Below, piece after piece: positions 1 through 8,105 of a DNA stretch of 64,000 nt (its first letter is position 1; every line of letters begins with the position of its first letter). Below the pieces are notes generated by a model, which saw only the letters and a list, made by a program, of their open reading frames with translations, ran no database searches and had not been told where the DNA came from. The stretch comes from Streptomyces ortus. Lineage in GTDB: Bacteria; Actinomycetota; Actinomycetes; Streptomycetales; Streptomycetaceae. The DNA lies in assembly GCF_026341275.1 (NCBI RefSeq), contig NZ_JAIFZO010000002.1, forward strand, positions 2,891,264-2,955,263, read 5' to 3'. A program made the position numbers and the translations under genes.

Positions 1-220
1 GCGCGCGACCGGCGGCCGGGCCGGTGCGGTCGCCCCCGCGGCCGGCTGGATGATCGCCGTCGTCCTGCTCACCGCCAGCCGCCCCGAGGGCGACTTCCTC
101 TTCGCCGCGGGAGCGGGCTCCTATCTCTTCCTGCTCGGCGGGATGGCTGTGGCTGTGATGTGCGCCACCCTTGGCCAAGGGCGGCAACCGGGCGGCGCCG
201 CCGCCCGACTTGGGAAGTGA
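1..220 (+). CDS. DUF6113-like membrane protein, C-terminal part
   Basis: The window opens inside this gene; the reading frame starts at base 2 and ends at TGA 218-220, giving the last 72 residues. Two hydrophobic segments are visible (around GWMIAVVLLT and SYLFLLGGMAVAVM), followed by a short polar tail. This resembles the small Streptomyces DUF6113 membrane proteins, but that assignment is from memory of the family and only the C-terminus can be seen. It is a codirectional upstream neighbour of the PG-binding-domain protein. No function is known to me. Confidence 0.6.
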   Translation, partial: RATGGRAGAVAPAAGWMIAVVLLTASRPEGDFLFAAGAGSYLFLLGGMAVAVMCATLGQGRQPGGAAARLGK

Positions 221-386
221 CGTACCACTTCGCCACTGCGCGCGGGTGCGAGTCCGGTGTGGGTTTCCCCGACGGCCGCAAAATGAGGGGGACAAGTGGC
301 CAGTATGGTGGAGCGCGCCGCCGAGCCGCCCGAATCGAGGACGAGGTCGAGTCACCGGGCGGTGGAGCCAACCAGGAGAACCTGCC

Positions 387-2804
387 TTGAGTCGTGAAAC
401 TGACAGTCCGTCCTCCGGGCCCAACGGGCGCGGCGGAACCGCATACCCGTCGGGGACTCCGCCGTACGGAACGCCGATGGCTTCCGACGGCGCCGCCGAC
501 GCGGGGCGTACCGCCGGTGACCGGCCGGAACAGCCCAAGACCGAGACCACGCTGACGACGCGGATCCGTATCAACATCCCCGGATCGCGGCCGATTCCGC
601 CGGTCGTCGTGCGCAAGCCCGTGGCCAACGCGGAGTCCTCCGACGCCACCGGTGCGTCCCGGTCCCCGGCCCAGGAGGCCGGACCGGCGTCCGTTCCGGG
701 CGGGCCCGTCGACTCCGACACCGGGTCCCATCCCCTGCCCGGTGGCGGTGGCGGCGCCGAGGAGAAGCGGAGCGACTGGTTCGCCCCCCGCAAGGCCGGT
801 GCGCCCAAGGGCGGTCCGGGCGGCGGCAACGCCAACGGTGCGGGTATGGCCGCCGGTTCGAACGCCCAGGGCCCGGCAGCGGGTGGCGGCGGGGGAGTTG
901 GCCCCTCCGGCGCGCCCGGTACGCCCACCGCACGGCCCGGCGGCAACGCCGGCGGCGCGGGCGGCACCGGACCCGTCGCCCCCGGACACGGCGGCGGTAC
1001 CGGCTCCTTCGACGTCTCCCGGGCGCTGGCGGCGGGGCCGCTGGGCGCCGGGCCGGGCGGTGGATCGCCGTACCCGACGGGCGGCCAGGCGGGCGACAAC
1101 GGCGCCGCCGAACCGCGCCGCGACGGACTCCCGTACTTCTCCGACGGCGGCCAGAATGGCCAGAACGGTCAGGGCGGCCCCGCGGGCCCGACCGGCGGAC
1201 CGGCCAGCGGCGACACGCCCCTGGCGGCACCCGGCGTCCCGGGCGGACAGGGCTTCCCGGCAGGCCCCGGCGGCCCGGGAGGTTCCGAAGGCCCTGGTGG
1301 CCCTGGTGGCGCTCCCGGCGGCCAGGCCGGCCCGGGCGGTCACCGCGCAATCGGCGGCCCCGGCAGCTCCGGCGCCCCCGCGGGCCCCGGCGGCCACCGT
1401 GCTCCCGGCGGCCAGGGCGCGCCCGGCAACCCCGGCCTGCCCGCGGGTCCCGGCGGCCAGGCGGGCCCCGGCAGTCACCGTGCCCCCGGCGGGCCGGGCG
1501 CTCCCGGTGGCCCGGACGCCTCGGGCTTCCCCGGCGGCAAGGGGCCCCAGAGCGGCTCCGCCTTCTCCGGTGCCCCCGCGGGGGCCGCCCGCCCCGGCGG
1601 CGGCCTGAGCGACGACACCGCGATCCTCACCCCGCAGGTCCCCGCGCCCGAACCGGGCGCGCCGGGCTACGGCGGCGCCGGCGAGAACGTCTCCGGGCAC
1701 ACCCTCACCAGCGGCATCCCCGTCGTGCCCCCCGCCCCGAACTCGCCGTTCGGACCGGGCGCGCACACCGACGGGCCGCTGCCGCACCAGCCCCCGAAGC
1801 TGCCGGAACCGGTCTCACCGGCCGCGCCCGCCGCCGCGCGGCCCAAGAAGAAGAAAAAGGGCCGCAACAAGCTGGTGCTCCTGGTCACCGGCGTGGTGGC
1901 CCTGGGCGGCATCGCGTACGGCGCCGGGCTGCTCATGAACCACTCCGACGTCCCCAAGGGCACCAGCGTGCTCGGCGTGGACATCGGCGGCGGCACGCGC
2001 GACGAGGCCGTCCAGAAGCTCGACGACGCCTTCAAGGCGAGCGCGGCCAAGCCGCTCCAGCTGTCCGTCGAGGGCGACACCGTCGCGCTCAAGCCGGACC
2101 AGGCCGGGCTCCAGCTCGACACCCAGGCCACGGTACGGGCCGCCGCGGGCAGCGACTACAACCCCGTCTCGGTGGTCGGCTCGCTCTTCGGCAACCAGCG
2201 GGTCGTCGCCCCCGTCATGCCCGTCGACGAGGAGAAGCTCGCCGCCGCCCTCGAAGGCGCCGCGGGCGGCTCCGGTTCGGCGACCGAGGGCACGATCAAG
2301 TTCCAGTCGGGCAAGGCCGTCCCCGTCTACGGCAAGGCGGGCCAGGGCATCGACATCGACCGGTCGACGAAGGCCGTCGAGGACGCGTACCGCACCCAGG
2401 TGGAGACCGGGAAGTCGGCCGCCGTGAAGGTGCCGACCACGGCGAAGGAGCCCAAGGTCTCCAAGGCCGAGGTCGACCGCATGATGAAGGAGTTCGCGCA
2501 GCCCGCGATGTCCGGACTCGTCACCGTCAAGGCGGGTGCCGCGGTGGTCCAGTTCAGCCCCGAGAACTCCCTGTGGAAGTTCCTCGGCGTCAAGGCGACC
2601 CCCGAGGGCAAGCTGGTCGACTACTACGACCTGCCCGCCCTGAAGGAGCTGTACGGCGGCGCGTTCGACGGTGTCACGATCGCCCGGGGCAACGGCAAGA
2701 AGACCGCCGTGACCCCGCAGGACGTGGTGGTCGCACTGCGCCAGGCCCTCGTCGGCAAGACGGCGGCGGACCGCGTGGGCGTGATCGAGACCAACCCCAC
2801 GTAG
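387..2804 (+). CDS. Membrane-anchored protein with PG_binding_4-like extracellular domain and collagen-like linker
   Basis: An 805-residue protein starting at TTG 387, chosen because AGGAG lies at 373-378 and the residues upstream are not coding-like. Residues about 1-490 are Gly/Pro-rich and cytoplasmic, with a collagen-like Gly-X-Y region near 268-386. A run of five lysines is followed by one transmembrane helix at about 494-515. The outer part begins with a GTSVLGVDIGG motif typical of PG_binding_4 domains found in VanW/YoaR-like cell-wall proteins. I infer an envelope protein contacting peptidoglycan. No catalytic motif is seen. A terminator hairpin follows directly. The codon bias is normal, so the low-complexity half is probably native. 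Confidence 0.75.
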   Translation: MSRETDSPSSGPNGRGGTAYPSGTPPYGTPMASDGAADAGRTAGDRPEQPKTETTLTTRIRINIPGSRPIPPVVVRKPVANAESSDATGASRSPAQEAGPASVPGGPVDSDTGSHPLPGGGGGAEEKRSDWFAPRKAGAPKGGPGGGNANGAGMAAGSNAQGPAAGGGGGVGPSGAPGTPTARPGGNAGGAGGTGPVAPGHGGGTGSFDVSRALAAGPLGAGPGGGSPYPTGGQAGDNGAAEPRRDGLPYFSDGGQNGQNGQGGPAGPTGGPASGDTPLAAPGVPGGQGFPAGPGGPGGSEGPGGPGGAPGGQAGPGGHRAIGGPGSSGAPAGPGGHRAPGGQGAPGNPGLPAGPGGQAGPGSHRAPGGPGAPGGPDASGFPGGKGPQSGSAFSGAPAGAARPGGGLSDDTAILTPQVPAPEPGAPGYGGAGENVSGHTLTSGIPVVPPAPNSPFGPGAHTDGPLPHQPPKLPEPVSPAAPAAARPKKKKKGRNKLVLLVTGVVALGGIAYGAGLLMNHSDVPKGTSVLGVDIGGGTRDEAVQKLDDAFKASAAKPLQLSVEGDTVALKPDQAGLQLDTQATVRAAAGSDYNPVSVVGSLFGNQRVVAPVMPVDEEKLAAALEGAAGGSGSATEGTIKFQSGKAVPVYGKAGQGIDIDRSTKAVEDAYRTQVETGKSAAVKVPTTAKEPKVSKAEVDRMMKEFAQPAMSGLVTVKAGAAVVQFSPENSLWKFLGVKATPEGKLVDYYDLPALKELYGGAFDGVTIARGNGKKTAVTPQDVVVALRQALVGKTAADRVGVIETNPT

Positions 2805-2823
2805 GTCCCGCGGGACCGACCGA

Positions 2824-2859
2824 CGAGAGGGCACCCGGCGACGACCGGGTGCCCTCTCG
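2824..2859 (+). terminator. Intrinsic terminator hairpin
   Basis: A perfect 15-bp inverted repeat (arms start CGAGAGGGCACCCGG) with a 6-nt loop lies 19 bases after the stop of the PG-binding protein. There is no U-tract, as is common in Streptomyces. Confidence 0.8.
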
Positions 2860-2932
2860 CTCTGTCCGCGGGCCCGCCGCACGGTTGCCCGACCGGGCCG
2901 TCACCTGGGCCTGGGACCGCCCCGGCCGGGGC

Positions 2933-3784
2933 TCAGTTGAGCATCGCGCGGGCCGCGTGCGCCTGGCTCCGTACGCGGGCCGCCGCCTGTTCGTCGACGG
3001 CGGCCACGATCTCCGCGTACGCGTCGAGTTCGGTGGCCCCCGTGAGGAAGTCGCCGCGCTGCACGAGGAGCTGGGCGCGCTCGTAGCGCAGGCGGGCCGG
3101 GTGCGAGGGCAGAAGGAGGGAGAAGTCGACCGCCCACAGGGCCACGTCGGAGCGTTCGGGGCGGGCGGCGGCCCAGGCGCGGACGTTGTTGAGGATGCGC
3201 AGGACGACGTCGAGCGGATCGGCGGGCGAGAGCATGGACGGGTCGAGGGGGGAGCCGGTGGCACCGGCCACCAGCAGTTCCGCGTCGGTGCCGGTCAGTA
3301 CGCGGCCACCGTCGAAGGGATCGACCAGGACCTGCTGCTCGGGCGGTCCGAAGCCGACGACGAAGTGACCGGGCAGGGCGACTCCGTAGACGGGCGCGCC
3401 GGCCCTTCTGGCGACCTCCATCCACACCACGGACAACAGGATGGGCAGTCCGCGGCGGCGCTTCAGCACCTTGTCCAGCAGGGACGACTCCAGACGCTGG
3501 TAGTCGCCGGGCGTACCGCGGAAGCCGAGGGTGCCGCCGAGGTGTTCGGCGAGCGCGGTGGCCCAGGACCGGGGGCCGCCGGGCCGGAACGGCAGCTCTC
3601 CGGCGAGCCGGTCCAGCTCGATCTGGGCGGCGTCCATCGCGGCCTCGGTCAGCTCGCCGTCCGCCTGGGCGCCCACCAGCAGACACAGGGCCGACAGGTC
3701 GGGGCGTTCGGCTCGTGCCTCTTCGCCGAACCGCCGCCGCCACTCGGCGCTTCGCGCCGGTTCGGGGGGATGGAGTGGACGCAT
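2933..3784 (-). CDS. SirB1-family transglutaminase-like / TPR protein
   Basis: A 283-residue protein that starts at ATG 3784. The central part (LKRRRGLPILLSVVWMEVAR, then GVALPGHFVVGF and VDPFDGG) is the signature of the Transglut_core2 / SirB1 family. In that family the papain-like Cys is usually lost; here the position before the helix has no Cys, so an enzymatic role is doubtful. The C-terminal part is helical and fits a TPR-like repeat. It lies 17 bases downstream of the GNAT gene on the same strand and is probably cotranscribed. A possible earlier GTG start (GVKGHEAAM) exists. SirB1 relatives have been linked to protein-protein contacts, not to a proven reaction. Confidence 0.75.
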   Translation of the reverse strand: MRPLHPPEPARSAEWRRRFGEEARAERPDLSALCLLVGAQADGELTEAAMDAAQIELDRLAGELPFRPGGPRSWATALAEHLGGTLGFRGTPGDYQRLESSLLDKVLKRRRGLPILLSVVWMEVARRAGAPVYGVALPGHFVVGFGPPEQQVLVDPFDGGRVLTGTDAELLVAGATGSPLDPSMLSPADPLDVVLRILNNVRAWAAARPERSDVALWAVDFSLLLPSHPARLRYERAQLLVQRGDFLTGATELDAYAEIVAAVDEQAAARVRSQAHAARAMLN

Positions 3785-3801
3785 AGCTGCTTCGTGCCCT
3801 T

Positions 3802-5076
3802 TCACGCCGATCGATACCGGTCCGCGCCGCGGGGTTCTCGGTGGGGGGTTCGGGGGGCTGCCGTGAGGTGGGCGGGTGCGGCAGCGTCGTGGTTCGTTGC
3901 GCAGTTCCCCGCGCCCCTGGTGGGGGGTGGTGGCGGCGTGTTGTCGGGTGCGGCGGCGTTGTGGTGGGGTGCGCAGTTCCCCGCGCCCCTGAGGGGGCCT
4001 GGTCGCGGGGGGCGGCTGTCTGGTGCGGCGGCGTCGTGGCTGGTCGCGCCGTTCCCCGTGCCCTCGGCGGGGGGCTGGGGTGCGCGGTGGTGGTGGTAGG
4101 TGTGGTGGGGGGTGAAGCCCAGGCGGGTGTACAGGGACCGGGCTCCCGCGTTGTCCGTTTCCACCTGGAGCCAGCCGGCCGAGGCGCCCTCCGCGAGGGC
4201 CCGGCGGGCCAGCGCCGTCATCACCGTGGTGGCCAGGCCCCGGCGGCGCAGCGCGGGGTCCACCTCCACCGCGGCGAACCCGGCCCACCGGCCGTCGACC
4301 ACGCAACGGCCGATCGCCGCCGGCACCCCCGGCTCACCGCCGGGCACGGTCGCGAACCACACCGAGGGACCGCTGCCCAGTACCTCCAGCGCCACCTCGC
4401 TCACGCCCTTGCGCTGATAGCGCCCCAGCCACCCCTCGTCCGCCTCGCGCGACAACGTGACCGTCCGGTCCGGGCCGGGATCCGGGAGGTCCGCCACCGG
4501 CGCCAGCGCGCCGGTCCACAGCTCCGCGGACACCTCACGCACCCACCCCCGCGCCTCCAGCTCCGCGCACAGCGGCTCCTGCGTACCCTCCGCGCCCGTG
4601 GCGGTCTGTACGTAGGCGGGCAGCCCACGGACCGCGTACCACTCCCGTACGCGCGACAGCGCCTCGTCCAGCGGCACGCCCGGGTCGCCCAGGGGCAGGA
4701 CCGAGTTCGCGCGTCGCGTGAAGCCGGACGCGGCCCGCAGTTCCCACCCGCCGAGCCGTTCGCGCTCCACCGGCCGCCAGGCCCGCGCGGCGATCCGCGC
4801 GAGTTCCTCGTACGAGGCCGCGGGGCCCCGCCTGCGGGCCGGCGCGGAGGGGACGACCTTGCCCGCCACCAGCGTCGCTTCCGGAATGCGGACGCTTTCC
4901 CCGGACCGCCGTGTGATCAGCAGCACACCGTCGTCCCATGATGTGAGAACACCGACCGTGTCGGTGAACTTCTCACCCTCGGGGGCCCCTTCGCGCAACC
5001 GTCGCACCGAGACGCGTTTGCCCACGTCAGCGGGGGTGACACGGACCTCAAGCCGGAAGTGTGGTGAGAAATCCAC
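3802..5076 (-). CDS. GNAT acetyltransferase with Rv0428c-like SH3 N-domain and repeat-derived C-tail
   Basis: A 424-residue protein starting at GTG 5076, with AGGAGG 13 bases upstream. Residues 1-70 look like the small SH3-like barrel that precedes GNAT domains in Rv0428c-type actinobacterial proteins. The GNAT core ends near residue 345; VDPALRRRGLATTVM is the acetyl-CoA binding R-x-x-G-x-A loop, and LYTRLGF is the usual motif 'B' end. The last roughly 80 residues are three low-complexity units (GAGNCAPHH-like, AAAPD) encoded by copies of the chromosome-wide GTTCCCCGCGCCCC repeat, so the native stop was probably lost and the repeat is now read through. The substrate is unknown. The SirB1-like gene follows. 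Confidence 0.8.
   Translation of the reverse strand: MDFSPHFRLEVRVTPADVGKRVSVRRLREGAPEGEKFTDTVGVLTSWDDGVLLITRRSGESVRIPEATLVAGKVVPSAPARRRGPAASYEELARIAARAWRPVERERLGGWELRAASGFTRRANSVLPLGDPGVPLDEALSRVREWYAVRGLPAYVQTATGAEGTQEPLCAELEARGWVREVSAELWTGALAPVADLPDPGPDRTVTLSREADEGWLGRYQRKGVSEVALEVLGSGPSVWFATVPGGEPGVPAAIGRCVVDGRWAGFAAVEVDPALRRRGLATTVMTALARRALAEGASAGWLQVETDNAGARSLYTRLGFTPHHTYHHHRAPQPPAEGTGNGATSHDAAAPDSRPPRPGPLRGAGNCAPHHNAAAPDNTPPPPPTRGAGNCATNHDAAAPAHLTAAPRTPHREPRGADRYRSA
3899..4063. repeat. Three copies of the GTTCCCCGCGCCCC intergenic repeat inside a coding end
   Basis: Copies of GCGC(A/C)GTTCCCCGCGCCCC start at 3899, 3971 and 4046 (the last degenerate), about 72 bases apart, separated by G/T-rich spacers. 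On the minus strand they encode the C-terminal tail of the GNAT protein. Confidence 0.85.
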
Positions 5077-5099
5077 AGCTCAGTCCAACCCTCCTGTTC

Positions 5100-5128
5100 G
5101 GATCATGCCCAAGAACGGAGATACTAGG
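5100..5128 (+). promoter_or_regulatory. Possible sigma-70 promoter of fdxA
   Basis: TTCGGA at 5098-5103 and GATACT near 5121-5126 are separated by 17 bases in the divergent GNAT/fdxA region. The -35 match is weak, so this is tentative. Confidence 0.3.
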
Positions 5129-5217
5129 TGCGGGCATCGACGACGCCGCGCTCCCGCGCGCCAGGTGGCGGAGCCTGAAGACGGCTCGCCAGCGCCCTAT
5201 CGAGGAGGAACGACAGC

Positions 5218-5538
5218 GTGACCTACGTCATCGCGCAGCCTTGTGTCGACGTCAAGGACAAGGCGTGCATCGAGGAATGCCCGGTCGACTGCATCTACGA
5301 GGGCCAGCGGTCCTTGTACATCCACCCGGACGAATGCGTCGACTGTGGTGCCTGTGAGCCGGTCTGCCCGGTCGAGGCGATCTTCTACGAGGACGACACT
5401 CCCGAGGAGTGGAAGGACTACTACAAGGCGAACGTCGAGTTCTTCGACGAGCTCGGCTCGCCCGGTGGTGCCAGCAAGCTGGGACTCATCGAGCGCGACC
5501 ACCCCTTCGTCGCAGCGCTCCCGCCGCAGAACCAGTAG
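5218..5538 (+). CDS. fdxA: 7Fe ferredoxin (3Fe-4S and 4Fe-4S)
   Basis: A 106-residue ferredoxin starting at GTG 5218 with GAGGAGGA at 5202-5209. Eight cysteines are present at 9, 17, 21, 25, 40, 43, 46 and 50. By comparison with Azotobacter-type 7Fe ferredoxins, C9/C17/C50 would hold the [3Fe-4S] cluster, C21/C40/C43/C46 the [4Fe-4S] cluster, and C25 would be free. It is a small soluble electron carrier. It is divergent from the GNAT gene and 143 bases ahead of dapC; fdx-dapC adjacency is also found in mycobacteria (fdxC-dapC). The redox partner cannot be told from the sequence. Confidence 0.95.
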   Translation: MTYVIAQPCVDVKDKACIEECPVDCIYEGQRSLYIHPDECVDCGACEPVCPVEAIFYEDDTPEEWKDYYKANVEFFDELGSPGGASKLGLIERDHPFVAALPPQNQ

Positions 5539-5681
5539 GCGGCCCGTGCGCAGGCGGCGCCGCACGGCAGCAGCCGCGGGCGCCGCTCCGGTCCCGTACG
5601 GCCCGCCGCCGTGCGGGACCGCCGTGTCTCGGGACCGCCGAGTCTGCCGTGCCGTGCCGTGCAGAAAGTGAGCCAGAACCC

Positions 5682-6806
5682 GTGTCCGCAGTCTCCGACC
5701 GGCTTCCCGCCTTCCCCTGGGACAAGCTGGAGCCCTTCAAGGCGAAGGCCGCCACTCACCCGGACGGCATCGTCGACCTCTCCGTCGGCACCCCGGTCGA
5801 CCCGGTGCCCGAGCTGATCCGGAAAGCTCTGGTCGAGGCCGCCGACTCGCCCGGCTATCCGACGGTCTGGGGCACGCCGGAGCTGCGGGACGCGCTGGTG
5901 GGCTGGTGCACGCGACGGCTGGGCGCCCGGGACCTCACCCACCGCAACGTCCTGCCGGTGGTCGGTTCCAAGGAACTGGTGGCCTGGCTGCCGACCCAGC
6001 TGGGCCTCGGCCCGGGGGACAAGGTGGCCTACCCGCGCCTGGCGTACCCGACGTACGAGGTCGGCGCCCGCCTCGCCCGCGCGGACCACGTCGCGTACGA
6101 CACGGAGACGTTCGCGGCTGCCGCCGCGGGGACGGACCTGGACCCCACCGGCCTGAAACTGCTGTGGCTCAACTCCCCGTCGAACCCCACGGGCCGGGTG
6201 CTCTCGCAGCGGGAGCTCACCCGGATCGTCGCCTGGGCGCGCGAGCACGGCATCCTCGTCTTCTCCGACGAGTGCTACCTCGAACTGGGCTGGGAGGCCG
6301 ACCCCGTCTCGGTCCTGCACCCCGAGGTGTGCGGCGGCTCGTACGAGGGGATCGTCGCGGTCCACTCGCTGTCGAAGCGGTCGAACCTCGCGGGCTACCG
6401 GTCGGCGTTCCTCGCCGGTGACCCCGCGGTCCTGGGCGACCTGCTCCAGATCCGCAAGCACGGCGGCATGATGACGTCCGCGCCCACGCAGGCCGCCACG
6501 GTGGCCGCGCTCTCGGACGACACCCACGTCCAGGAGCAGCGCGCGCGGTACGCGGCCCGCCGCGAGGCCCTGCGCGACGCCCTGGTCCGCCACGGCTTCC
6601 GCATCGAGCACAGCGAGGCGAGCCTGTACCTCTGGGCGACCCGCGACGAGTCCTGCTGGGACACGGTGGCCCACCTGGCCGCCCTCGGCATCCTGGTGGC
6701 CCCGGGCGACTTCTACGGCCCGGCGGGCGACCGCTTCGTCCGAGTGGCCCTGACAGCCACGGACGAACGAATCCAAGCAGCAACATCCCGCCTGACAACC
6801 GGCTGA
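5682..6806 (+). CDS. dapC: Succinyldiaminopimelate transaminase (class I/II PLP aminotransferase)
   Basis: A 374-residue class I/II aminotransferase starting at GTG 5682. It should convert N-succinyl-2-amino-6-ketopimelate and glutamate to N-succinyl-LL-diaminopimelate in lysine and peptidoglycan synthesis. Visible PLP features are NSPSNPTGRVLS (substrate/PLP binding) and SLSKRSNLAGYRSAF, whose Lys forms the internal aldimine. The length is normal for DapC. No strong ribosome site is seen before the GTG. The same chromosome stretch also carries dapE, the next step but one. Actinobacterial members may also act as glutamate-prephenate aminotransferases. The stop codon sits inside the first unit of a 17-bp tandem repeat. 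Confidence 0.9.
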   Translation: MSAVSDRLPAFPWDKLEPFKAKAATHPDGIVDLSVGTPVDPVPELIRKALVEAADSPGYPTVWGTPELRDALVGWCTRRLGARDLTHRNVLPVVGSKELVAWLPTQLGLGPGDKVAYPRLAYPTYEVGARLARADHVAYDTETFAAAAAGTDLDPTGLKLLWLNSPSNPTGRVLSQRELTRIVAWAREHGILVFSDECYLELGWEADPVSVLHPEVCGGSYEGIVAVHSLSKRSNLAGYRSAFLAGDPAVLGDLLQIRKHGGMMTSAPTQAATVAALSDDTHVQEQRARYAARREALRDALVRHGFRIEHSEASLYLWATRDESCWDTVAHLAALGILVAPGDFYGPAGDRFVRVALTATDERIQAATSRLTTG

Positions 6807-6972
6807 CACCACGCATGGCCTGACGGCGCGCATGGCTTGACGCCGCGCATGGCGTGGCGCCGTCCACGCCCTGACACCACACGCGGCTTGACGCCACACA
6901 CGCCCTGGCGCCGCGCACGGCTTGACGCCGTGCACGGCCTGAGGGCGCGCACGGCGTGGCATCCCCCGGCTC
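6803..6972. repeat. Ten imperfect 17-bp tandem repeats after dapC
   Basis: Ten consecutive 17-base units of the form (C/T)TGAC(G/A)CC(G/A)CGCA(C/T)GGC run without gaps from 6803. The first unit includes the dapC stop codon. Unit divergence is about 20-30 percent. No protein is convincingly encoded. Confidence 0.85.
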
Positions 6973-6973
6973 C

Positions 6974-7039
6974 GGCGGGTGACGACACGAGCGGCTTGAC
7001 GCCCTCGGCGGGTAAGGACACGAGCGGCTCGACGCCACC
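6974..7039. repeat. Two imperfect 33-bp direct repeats
   Basis: Units 6974-7006 and 7007-7039 both begin GGCGGGT and contain GGACACGAGCGGCT or a near copy. They directly follow the 17-bp array and seem related to it. Confidence 0.7.
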
Positions 7040-7266
7040 CGTGGCTCGACGTCAGCCGCCGGGGGACGACGCACGCGGCTGGGCGGCCCGGCCGGCGGCG
7101 CAGGCCGACGAGTGTCCGCCGGTCGGCGGCCGGGTGGTGTTCATCGGCGCCCGGAGGGCCGCCGTTCAGGGGCGCGGGGAACTGCGCACCCAGCCACGGC
7201 GCACCCGCACCCGACAACCCACCCGTTCACCGATCCACCGACCGCCGAAGCGGGTGAACGCGCAAA

Positions 7267-7305
7267 GGGGAAGGGGCCCAGGGGAATCCCCTGAGCCCCT
7301 TCCCC
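7267..7305 (-). terminator. Terminator hairpin of the secreted Ala-rich protein gene
   Basis: Long inverted repeat with arms GGGGAAGGGGC and GCCCCTTCCCC around CAGGGGAATCCCCTG, 28 bases beyond the minus-strand stop at 7333. Confidence 0.75.
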
Positions 7306-7332
7306 GCGCGGGCCGAGCCGGCGACAGGCCGA

Positions 7333-7770
7333 TCAGCCGAGCGGCAGCCCCTGCAGCGGCAGCCCCTCGGTCGGCAGCCCGCCCTTCGAGACCGCGTCGG
7401 TCGGCAGCCCGCCACCGGCCGCCGACCCCGCGGTGTCACCGAGCACGTCACCCGTGGTCCCGGCGACGTCCCCAGCGGTCTTCTGCGCGGCGGGCGTCGC
7501 GGTCTTCACGGCCTTGCCGCTCGTCTTGCCCGCGGCCGGCACGGCCTTCTTCACGGCCTTGCTGCCCGTTTCGCCGGCCGCCCCGGTGGCGTTCTGCGTG
7601 GCACCGTCGACGGTGGTGCCCGCGTTGTCCAGCGCGCTCAGGCCACCGAGGTCGGGGGTGGCCGGCAGTGCGGCCGCGCTCGCGGAGCCGGCCGCACCGA
7701 CCACGGGCGCCGCTCCCGCTGCGATGAGCAGCGCGACACGGGCGATCCGACGGGTCAGGGGGAGGGACAT
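7333..7770 (-). CDS. Secreted Ala/Gly/Thr-rich small protein
   Basis: A 145-residue protein starting at ATG 7770, with AAGGAG 5 bases upstream. The first 32 residues form a Sec signal peptide (TRR, hydrophobic core, cleavage after GSASA). The mature part is low in aromatic residues and rich in Ala, Gly, Thr and Lys, with repeated (A)GK(T/A)xGKAVK-like segments around residues 75-105 and a Leu/Pro/Gly tail of repeated GLP units. Streptomyces databases often call relatives 'ATP-binding protein', for which I see no motif. It is monocistronic with its own terminator. It probably acts outside the membrane; function unknown. Confidence 0.7.
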   Translation of the reverse strand: MSLPLTRRIARVALLIAAGAAPVVGAAGSASAAALPATPDLGGLSALDNAGTTVDGATQNATGAAGETGSKAVKKAVPAAGKTSGKAVKTATPAAQKTAGDVAGTTGDVLGDTAGSAAGGGLPTDAVSKGGLPTEGLPLQGLPLG

Positions 7771-8105
7771 GGTGCTCCTTTGACGGGGAGAGAACGATGA
7801 AATCTTCGACCGTGTCCGGATGTTGATCGTTCCGGGCTCGGACGCAGTGACTACCGCTCGAAGCCCGCGAAGGTTGCGGTGGCCCGACGTAAAGAGTTGG
7901 TAATGCGTCGCATTATCGGCTGCGGAGAAACCCGGGCAAAGAAGGCCTCGCCGGAAAGCCGGCCGAATCCCCACAGCCCTTTGCTGACAAGGGATTCGGC
8001 GCCCACGCGGCAGGTGCGGGACAAGCGCGCGAAAGAGCCGCAGAAAACTGCGGTGACCTGTCGACCTGGCACGCCGGGAGTGCCACCAACGGGTGAGGGT
8101 CCGTA
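7771..8105. other. Gap of 335 bases upstream of the secreted protein
   Basis: It should carry the promoter of the minus-strand secreted protein gene. The only structures I see are a 15-bp palindrome at 7901-7915 (TAATGCG-T-CGCATTA), a possible operator, and a small hairpin at 8067-8085 (TGGCAC, 7-nt loop, GTGCCA) that may end the next minus-strand gene. No protein-coding signal. Confidence 0.5.

Larger units (their letters stand above)
6807..7332. other. Gap of 526 bases filled with repeats
   Basis: It holds the 17-bp array, the 33-bp duplication, one minus-orientation copy of the GTTCCCCGCGCCCC repeat (7168-7187) and the terminator of the minus-strand secreted protein (7267-7305). Open frames here are low-complexity by-products of the repeats. 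Confidence 0.7.

Noticed and set aside
69..1787. A 572-residue minus-strand frame opposite the PG-binding protein
   Set aside because: Compositional shadow of the Gly/Pro-rich region; no domain.
6837..7727. A 296-residue plus-strand frame over the 17-bp array
   Set aside because: It runs from the tandem repeats into the antisense strand of a signal-peptide gene; Arg/Pro-rich composition; no ribosome site.
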